Below, one piece after another: positions 15,065 to 21,571 of a stretch of 35,946 nucleotides of DNA. The DNA lies in assembly GCA_937889545.1 (NCBI GenBank), contig CALAOT010000066.1, positions 1 through 35,946 on the forward strand, read 5' to 3'. The notes under the pieces were generated by a model, which was given only the letters and a program-made list of their open reading frames with translations, was not told where the DNA came from and did not search any database. Both the position numbers and the translations under genes were made by a program. Every line of letters begins with the position of its first letter. The first letter of the stretch is position 1. Source of the DNA: an uncultured Opitutaceae bacterium (GTDB lineage Bacteria; Verrucomicrobiota; Verrucomicrobiia; Opitutales; Opitutaceae).

Positions 15065-17458
15065 ATGGCCATCTTCACCAACCCTGACGGAGCATCCGGG
15101 CGGGTTCTCCCGCGGCGGACGTCGCCGCTGATCCCGCGACTGCTGCTCGCCGTCGCTGCGCCGGCGTTGTTCTTCTGCGCGCTGGAGGGCGCGCTCCGCG
15201 TGGTCGGAGCAGGGAAGCCGACGGAGTTCTTCATACCGGACGAGAAGCCGGGGTTCCACCGCACGAATCCTAACTTCTGCGCCCCGTTCATCCCCGCCTC
15301 GTTCGGGATCCAGCCGCTCAATTTTCGCATTCGGACGCACAAGGCGCCGAACACCGTCCGCATTTTCGTGCTGGGCGAGTCGGCTGCGCAGGGGATGCCC
15401 GAGCCCGATTTTGGATTCGCAGCCCAGCTGGCGGCCCAGCTTAAGGCGCGTTTCCCCGGAAAGGCCCTCGAGGTCCTCAACCTGGGAATCACCGCGATAA
15501 ACTCCCACGTGGTCTACAGGATCGTCCGGCAGGTCGGGGCATTTGAGCCGGACCTGCTCGTGGTCTATATGGGAAACAACGAGGTGGTCGGGCCCTATGG
15601 CCCCGGCTGCGCCTACCTGTCAGCGAACCCGCCCCTCTGGTTCATCAGGGCCAGCGTCTGGGTTCGCGGCACCCGCACGGGCCAGCTGTTTGCGCAGCTG
15701 CTGGGCAGGTTGGCCCGGCCCGGGTCGATGGCCCAGGACTGGAAGGGCATGGAGACCTTTTCGGAGGATGCGGTCCGGGGTGGCGATCCCAGGCTGGAGG
15801 TCGTCTACCGCAATTTCTCCACCAACCTGCAGGACATCGTGGAAATCGCCCGCCGCGCCGGGATCAAGACGGTCCTGTCGACCGTCGTCGCCAACCTGAA
15901 GGACAGCGCCCCGTTCATTTCGCTGCACAAGGAGGGATTGTCGGCTGCGCAGGCAAAATCCTGGAGGGAGGCATCTGACGGCGGGGCGATCGCCTGGGAC
16001 CTCGGCGACGCGCCGAGCGCCGCCTGCGCGTACGGCGAAGCTCTCCGGATCGATCCCGAGTTTGCGGAGACCCATTTCCGGCTTGGCAGGCTTGCGGAGT
16101 CGCTCGGCGAAGCCGCGCTCGCCCACAGATACTATCTCGACGCCCTTCATTGGGACGCGCTGCGATTCCGCCCGGACGCGCGCGTGAACGAGATCATCCG
16201 CCGGGTCGCCCAGGGGGCCGGCGGCTCCGTCCTCATGGTGGATGCGGCGAGGGCGATGGGTGCCGACCCCGAATCCCCTGCGCCTCTGGCGGGGCGCGAG
16301 ATCCTGTTCGACCACGTTCATTTCAACTGGGCGGGGAATTTCCAGATCGCCCGGCTGCTGGCCGACGGATGCGCCCGGGCTCTTTCCGGCCCGGACGCGC
16401 CCGCCACCGGATGGCTGGACGGCGATCAATGCGCCGCCGCGCTCGGCTACACCCCCGACGCCGGACTGAAGATGCTCCAGGTGGTCGTCAAGCTGACGCT
16501 CAGGCCGCCGTTCACAAACCAATCCACGTTCAGCGAGGACCAGGCGAGTCTGAAGAAGGAGGTTGAGCGCGCGAACGCGCTGCTGAGGATGCCGGATGCA
16601 AGATCCGCGGATCTCGACGCGGTGGGGCGGGCGCTCCAGCTCAATCCGGACAGCGCCACGCTCGCCATGCGCCTGGGGTCCATGGAAGCCGATGCGGGCA
16701 ACCTGGAACGCGCGCTGTCGCTGTTTGAGCAGGCCGGGGCGCTTCAGCCCCCGTCTGCGGAGACGTCCTGGCGCAAGGCCCAGATCCTTGTCCGCATGGG
16801 CAGGTTCGACGAGGCGGAGGCGCTCCTGATGGGATCCTTGAAATTGGACGAGGACTATTTTTCCGCCGCCGGCGAGCTGGTCGAACTCTGGGCCGCGACC
16901 AAGCAGTTCGACAGGGGGAAGCGGTTCTTCGCCCGGGAGCTGGCACGGGCGCCTGCGAACCGCTATCTGCGGTTGGAATACGCAAACCTGCTTGTCCTTG
17001 GCGGCGATTGGAGCGACGCCGAGCGCGAGGCGCGAAGGATCTGGGACGAGGACCCCGGCAGCCGGACCGCCGCGGCCGCGCTGGAGCTGTTGGTCCGCCT
17101 GTTCGAAGGCCAGCGGAGGACGGCAGCGGCCGAAACGCTCACACTGGAGGCGCGCGCCCATCAGTCCTACGACTACTTCAACAATCAGCGCCTCGTGGAG
17201 ATCTACACCCGGAGGGACGACCCGGCCAAGGTGGTCGAGAGCCTGCAGGCCCTGGCGGCCAGCGGCCCGTTCGATGCCGCGCAGCACCTCGACCTCGCCC
17301 ATCGATTGGCTGATTTGAACCGGGGGAGGGAAATGCTGGACGAACTGGCCCAGGCCAGGGAGGTCGCGCAGATTGAAGGCGACGAGCCGCAGATTCAGGC
17401 GATCAAGGCCCGGATCGAGCTCTATCGGAAGCGCTTCAGCGACGGACAGGTCCGGTGA
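14896..17458 (+). repeat. Segmental duplication, copy 1 (SGNH/TPR gene plus leader)
   Basis: Direct repeat of about 2.56 kb, diverged but easily aligned with 21572-24131. It spans roughly 169 bp of leader and the whole 2394-bp coding region; the two genes have exactly the same length. Synonymous positions in this copy are noticeably less GC-rich than in copy 2. The copies are about 6.7 kb apart, with the TonB receptor between them on the opposite strand. Confidence 0.85.
15065..17458 (+). CDS. Membrane-anchored SGNH hydrolase-like protein with TPR repeats, paralogue 1
   Basis: A 797-aa protein. A single N-terminal membrane helix (about 23-47, LIPRLLLAVAAPALFFCALE followed by GALRVVG) leads into an SGNH/GDSL-like domain. 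Block I is GESAAQG (Ser106), block II NLGITAINS (Gly141), block III YMGNNEV (Asn171) and block V DHVHFNWAGN (Asp416, His419), a complete catalytic set. A TPR-like segment (about 310-365, AYGEALRIDPEFAETHFRLG) is inserted inside the hydrolase fold between blocks III and V. A longer TPR array follows at about 510-795. SGNH enzymes hydrolyse or transfer acyl or acetyl esters, often on glycans; the real substrate is unknown. The ATG at 15065 (MAIFTNPDG) matches the start of the paralogue at 21738 in position and context (CGATGGCCA). It converges on the TonB receptor gene. Confidence 0.85.
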   Translation: MAIFTNPDGASGRVLPRRTSPLIPRLLLAVAAPALFFCALEGALRVVGAGKPTEFFIPDEKPGFHRTNPNFCAPFIPASFGIQPLNFRIRTHKAPNTVRIFVLGESAAQGMPEPDFGFAAQLAAQLKARFPGKALEVLNLGITAINSHVVYRIVRQVGAFEPDLLVVYMGNNEVVGPYGPGCAYLSANPPLWFIRASVWVRGTRTGQLFAQLLGRLARPGSMAQDWKGMETFSEDAVRGGDPRLEVVYRNFSTNLQDIVEIARRAGIKTVLSTVVANLKDSAPFISLHKEGLSAAQAKSWREASDGGAIAWDLGDAPSAACAYGEALRIDPEFAETHFRLGRLAESLGEAALAHRYYLDALHWDALRFRPDARVNEIIRRVAQGAGGSVLMVDAARAMGADPESPAPLAGREILFDHVHFNWAGNFQIARLLADGCARALSGPDAPATGWLDGDQCAAALGYTPDAGLKMLQVVVKLTLRPPFTNQSTFSEDQASLKKEVERANALLRMPDARSADLDAVGRALQLNPDSATLAMRLGSMEADAGNLERALSLFEQAGALQPPSAETSWRKAQILVRMGRFDEAEALLMGSLKLDEDYFSAAGELVELWAATKQFDRGKRFFARELARAPANRYLRLEYANLLVLGGDWSDAEREARRIWDEDPGSRTAAAALELLVRLFEGQRRTAAAETLTLEARAHQSYDYFNNQRLVEIYTRRDDPAKVVESLQALAASGPFDAAQHLDLAHRLADLNRGREMLDELAQAREVAQIEGDEPQIQAIKARIELYRKRFSDGQVR

Positions 17459-17544
17459 CGCCGACCGCCTGAATGGGAGGCGAAAGGCCTCCAATCCCTG
17501 CATGCGGGCATCGGGCCCTCCCTGGCGGATGCGCCCAGAAAAAG

Positions 17545-17571
17545 GCGCACACGGCGGGCCGCCGTGTGCGC
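17545..17571 (-). terminator. Intrinsic terminator of the TonB receptor gene
   Basis: A perfect 11-bp stem (GCGCACACGGC / GCCGTGTGCGC, 17545-17555 and 17561-17571) with a 5-nt loop. On the minus strand it is followed by C and TTTTT (17543-17539). It lies 31 bp past the receptor stop and 87 bp past the stop of the convergent SGNH/TPR gene, so it may also slow transcription from the other side. Confidence 0.85.
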
Positions 17572-17601
17572 TGAATTAAGGCCCGGACTGGCGGGCGCGA
17601 G

Positions 17602-20600
17602 TTAGAGCCTAACCTCGTAGCTCAGCTTGGCCGTGATCGGGTTCGTCCGGACGAAGCCGTTTAGCTCCTTGTCATCCAGCACATTATAGACATTCAGCTG
17701 GATAAGCTGATTGCGACCCCATGACTTCCACTCATACTTCGCGAATGCATCCAGGTTGAACATGGATGGCCCGTAGGCGACGATGATATAGCCCGCGGCA
17801 TTCGTCTCGACCTGCCCGGAACCGTGAGTGATGCCGGAGAAGTACTGCTCCTGGGAATGCCAGGATTCGCCGAGGCCCACGGTCAGACCCTTTAGTCGGT
17901 CGCCGAACTTGTAGTTCTCGAACAAGCTGAAGGCATATTTCGGAGTGTCGTCACCGGGGGCGACGGTGGTGACGTGGGTCGAGGTGTCCTGCGGGTTCGA
18001 GTAGACTTTGTTCACTGGCACGCCGTTGAGGCCGAAGTTGTCGAAGAACCAGGGCGCCCACATGTCCTGCGGGTCCGGGTATTTCGGCCACGTTCCATTG
18101 TTTATGCGGTTGACCGTCGCATTGACGCTCGCGGTCAGCACGATCTGGAATCTGTCGTTCGGGGTGTAAAGGAGCTGGCCTTCGTAGCCCTTTGACTGGT
18201 CGACAACCTGATCGGCCGCGCCTGCCCCCGTATTGAGGAAGCCGGTCGCGTCCAGGGATGCATTGTTGAGGTTCAGGTCCCACGTGTCGCCCGGGCCTCC
18301 GGCGCCGTAATACATCCAGCCTGGCCAGCCGCCGTTGCTGAAGCCGGCGGTCGAGGCAAACACGGCGTTCAGATAGGCGGCGCCGGTCGGCGTGCTTGCG
18401 TTGACATAGACCTGGGGAATGTTGGGGCCCGCCGCGTTCGAAGCCCCCGCGTAGTTCGCCGACGCGTTGTTCGTGTTGGCGACGTAGATCGATCCGGCGG
18501 ACACCGCGGCGTTGAACGCGGATATGGAAGCGGAGGTGTTGTTGCCGCCCGCGAGCCCGTTGCCGCTGGCGGGGCCGCCCCCGCCCCAGCCGTTGCCGGC
18601 CCACGTCGTTCCGCCGACCATCGCGCCATTGGGCAGCATGCCCTGGCCGGATGTGCCGTCGGACAGGTTGTATATGATCGGCTTGCCCGGATTGAAGCGG
18701 ACGTGCCCCAGGGGAGCGGGCGCAAACCAGGGCTCGGACTCCCACGACACCTTAGTGATCGTGTATCTGCTGATTGTCCCGGTGAGCTTCCCGTTGAAGG
18801 CGTCGAACTTGATGCCGTATTCGTTGCTCTTTCCGGTGTTCGAGCTCACGGGGACCCCGGTTCCAGCGTTCTTGAGTCCGCCAAAGTTCGGCTCGACGCC
18901 CTCGGCCTTCAGGGCATACAGCGACAGGAACTTGGTGACCTCGAGCATGCCGCCGTTCTGGTAGGTCTTGTTGGAGAGGCTGGGGGACTCGACGCCCCCC
19001 GTTGTGAGGGTCAGGTTGTTGTCCCAGGAGACGTTCGTGTCCTTGCGGACCCCCGACATCAGGATCAGGCGTTCCTTGAACAGCTTGGCGTAATAATTCA
19101 GGTAATAGGCGCTGTCCCAGTTCTTGACCTCGGTGTTGACGTTGAAGGTCTCGGGCAGATCGGGCGAGCCGTCGCCCTGCATTCCATATCTGATGGGGCC
19201 GAGGCTGTTGGGGCTCCAGTAGTTGGTCCCATTGGCCGTCGCCCCCTGAAGATTATAGGTCTGCTGAAAAAGGTCGGAATACCCGGCGAGTGCCTGGCTG
19301 TTCCACTGGTACCACTTCCCGTCAAACAGGGTCTTCCTCACGACGATCTCGACCCTCTCTTGGTCGCGGATGCTCGCGGTGTCGGCCAGGTTCCAGGTAT
19401 ACGCAATGACTGAGTGGGGGGTCGTTCCAAACGTCAGGTTCCCGTTGTTCGAGCCCTCCCCTCCGACTGAGTTTTCGCCTTCGCTCGTGGTGATCGTCTG
19501 CCCAAGCGCGAATCCGTTGTTGGTGGGGTCCGTGTCGACCTCAATCTCCCCGTTTATCTGCCGCTGCTGCTGGTTGACGGACGAGCGATTGTAGCCGACG
19601 AGAAAATCCACGCTCGGCAGGAAGCTTGTCTCCTTGAGGATTTGTTGCGTGCCCTTGAGCTCGATGTTCTTTTCCTGCGTGTCGACGAAGGTGTCCGGAC
19701 CGGTGACATTGTATGAGTTCGGATCGCTGCCGGGCGGGTAATAAAAGCCCACCGCCTCAAATTGGTCGTTGTTTGTGGGAAGCGCCGCGCTGGTGGATGA
19801 GACGCCGCGAAACGCCTGGAAGCCGTTTCCGTTGATCCACTGCTTGCTGTATTCAACATCGGCCACAAGGAGGGTCGTGGGCGTGGGCCTCCACGACAGC
19901 TGCGGCGCAATGAAATAGTGCTGCTCATTGTAGTAGCCTACCGCCGCGCCCGTGTCCTGGTAGGACGCAGCCAAACTGTAGTCGATGTGGTTCGCGGCGC
20001 TGATCGGTCCGGTGACGGCCAGGGTCGCCCGTTCAAAATTGTAGCTTCCGTACGAGACCTGGGCATATCCCGACTGTGCGTCCATCGGCCGCATCGGGAG
20101 GTAATCGACCACGCCGCCGAAATTGCCCGTGCCGTAAAGGAGGGCATTCGGCCCGAAGACCACCTCGATGCGGTCGATGTTGACCGCGTCGACCCCGCTC
20201 AGGCGCAGGAAACCATCGCGCAGCGTGTTGGTCGCGATGAACCCGCGGATCTTGTACTGCGACTGGTCCGGGTTTGACGTGACACCCTGGGGATTGTTCA
20301 CGCCGCCCGGCCCGTAGGTCTGGCCCGAAATGCTGCCCGCGGTGTTCTCAAGGTCGTTCTGGGTCCTGGTCATGACGCCCGCCTGGTAGGCAAGGGCGCT
20401 TCGCAAATCGGTGGCCCCGATGTCCGAGATGAACTGGGAGGTGATGACATCGATCGAGATCGGGATGTCCTTGATCGGGGTGTCCACGCGCGATCCCGAT
20501 ATCTCGTTTGTCGCGGCATAACCCTTGTCCTGCGACGTTGACACCGTGAATGGATCGAGCACCACCTCGGGCGCTGGCGACACCGTGCTTCCGGTGCTCG

Positions 20601-20730
20601 GCGTCGTGGAACTCGAGCTCGCCTGGGCGGACGCGATCGCCGGGAGGGATAGGTAGGCTGCGGCGGCGAGGGCGGCGAGGCCCGGGAGGATGCGCAGCGT
20701 GGTCGTGGGCTGGGCGGGGGTCATTTTCAT
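17602..20730 (-). CDS. TonB-dependent outer-membrane receptor
   Basis: A 1042-aa outer-membrane transporter. Signal peptide at 1-36 (LPGLAALAAAAYLSLPAIASAQ), a low-complexity Ser/Thr linker, a candidate TonB-box-like DPFTVST (about 58-64) and a plug domain (about 75-230, including DTPIKDIPISIDVIT, IRGFIATNTLRDGF, VDAVNIDRIEVVFGPNALLYG and NFGGVVDYL). A long beta-barrel ends in AKLSYEVRL. It would bind and import a large or scarce ligand (glycan, siderophore or similar) using TonB energy; the ligand is not predictable. About residues 706-817 form a Gly/Asn/Ala-rich, low-complexity stretch in the barrel, probably an extended surface loop. The promoter region shares the GCAC-N7-TTGACA arrangement with the symporter gene. 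The gene is convergent with SGNH/TPR copy 1 and divergent from copy 2. Confidence 0.95.
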   Translation of the reverse strand: MKMTPAQPTTTLRILPGLAALAAAAYLSLPAIASAQASSSSTTPSTGSTVSPAPEVVLDPFTVSTSQDKGYAATNEISGSRVDTPIKDIPISIDVITSQFISDIGATDLRSALAYQAGVMTRTQNDLENTAGSISGQTYGPGGVNNPQGVTSNPDQSQYKIRGFIATNTLRDGFLRLSGVDAVNIDRIEVVFGPNALLYGTGNFGGVVDYLPMRPMDAQSGYAQVSYGSYNFERATLAVTGPISAANHIDYSLAASYQDTGAAVGYYNEQHYFIAPQLSWRPTPTTLLVADVEYSKQWINGNGFQAFRGVSSTSAALPTNNDQFEAVGFYYPPGSDPNSYNVTGPDTFVDTQEKNIELKGTQQILKETSFLPSVDFLVGYNRSSVNQQQRQINGEIEVDTDPTNNGFALGQTITTSEGENSVGGEGSNNGNLTFGTTPHSVIAYTWNLADTASIRDQERVEIVVRKTLFDGKWYQWNSQALAGYSDLFQQTYNLQGATANGTNYWSPNSLGPIRYGMQGDGSPDLPETFNVNTEVKNWDSAYYLNYYAKLFKERLILMSGVRKDTNVSWDNNLTLTTGGVESPSLSNKTYQNGGMLEVTKFLSLYALKAEGVEPNFGGLKNAGTGVPVSSNTGKSNEYGIKFDAFNGKLTGTISRYTITKVSWESEPWFAPAPLGHVRFNPGKPIIYNLSDGTSGQGMLPNGAMVGGTTWAGNGWGGGGPASGNGLAGGNNTSASISAFNAAVSAGSIYVANTNNASANYAGASNAAGPNIPQVYVNASTPTGAAYLNAVFASTAGFSNGGWPGWMYYGAGGPGDTWDLNLNNASLDATGFLNTGAGAADQVVDQSKGYEGQLLYTPNDRFQIVLTASVNATVNRINNGTWPKYPDPQDMWAPWFFDNFGLNGVPVNKVYSNPQDTSTHVTTVAPGDDTPKYAFSLFENYKFGDRLKGLTVGLGESWHSQEQYFSGITHGSGQVETNAAGYIIVAYGPSMFNLDAFAKYEWKSWGRNQLIQLNVYNVLDDKELNGFVRTNPITAKLSYEVRL

Positions 20731-20916
20731 CTGAGGTTGGGGTGTTGGTCGAAACGCTTGGTGGTTCTAGGTTGTTGCTTCTCCACGGCAGGCACGCCCC
20801 CTAGCTGCTCGCGTGCGTCCGCCGCGGAATGGAACGGATCGTCCAGAGTGTCCGGGGTGCCTTGGGGTAATCGGGTTTCATAGGGATCGAGCGAGGCTCT
20901 TCCCTGTGCGCGTCGA

Positions 20917-20957
20917 GGTCTAGAGGCGGCTTAATTTGGCTGTCAACATTTTTGTGC
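20917..20957 (-). promoter_or_regulatory. Candidate TonB receptor promoter with GCAC half-site upstream of -35
   Basis: On the minus strand TGCACAAAAATG runs straight into TTGACA (20946-20941), so the GCAC (20957-20954) is 7 nt from the -35 box. That spacing is identical to the symporter promoter at 11126-11142. The -10 is weak: TAGACC (20922-20917) at an 18-bp spacer. The transcript would have a leader of about 180 nt before the ATG at 20730. Confidence 0.45.
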
Positions 20958-21183
20958 AATTTTTATCTAACACTTGGCTTGTAATCGTTGGTTTTCCCTC
21001 CCGTTTGTGGCCTGCAATTCGGCGGGCCTGGCGCCGATTCCAATCCCGATATCGGTCAATTATCAAAACTGAAATGTAATTTAATATATTATTCATAAAT
21101 ATCTTATATGATTCCATGAGATTGTGATACGGCGATGCCCCGAAACAGGAGACGCACAGAACCCAGTTTCATAAAATGATAGT

Positions 21184-21199
21184 GCACGCAAATGCGCAC
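21184..21199. promoter_or_regulatory. GCAC-N8-GCAC repeat between the receptor and SGNH/TPR copy 2
   Basis: GCACGCAAATGCGCAC has two GCAC half-sites at the same 8-nt spacing as at 8073-8088 and 11114-11129. It is extended on both sides by AGT/T, which also gives it partial dyad symmetry (AGTGC...GCACT). It could serve the receptor, the downstream SGNH/TPR gene, or both. Confidence 0.4.
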
Positions 21200-21571
21200 T
21201 TTTATGTGGTTATTGCCCGGTACGCGCGGGGCCGCCACGGATTGGAATCGAGGGGAACCTAGGGGCCCCTTCGGCTCACTTGGCCGCAACGCGGGCGATT
21301 CTGGGTGGAATGCCGCCGCGCACCGCCTGCACGGCGGGTGGCACTTTCTTGGCGCGAAATCGAGACAGGCCAGATTGATGGTGCCCCCCGGAGCGGACGT
21401 GGAGGGTCGGGACGGCCACTTCCTTGGGCAGGTGCCCCTCGGGCGGCTGAACGGATAGTGGTCAAACCGCTTCGTGAAACTTCGGATGGGAGGCCTCGGC
21501 CGCCTCAGTCATCCGAAACTCAAAAAGGCGTTGTTGAAAACGATCTTCTGGTCGGCGGACCATCCCCGCAG

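Noticed and set aside
20920..21117. A 65-codon minus-strand ORF upstream of the TonB receptor
   Set aside because: It lies in the AT-rich promoter block, covers the candidate -35 and GCAC site, and has no protein-like features.
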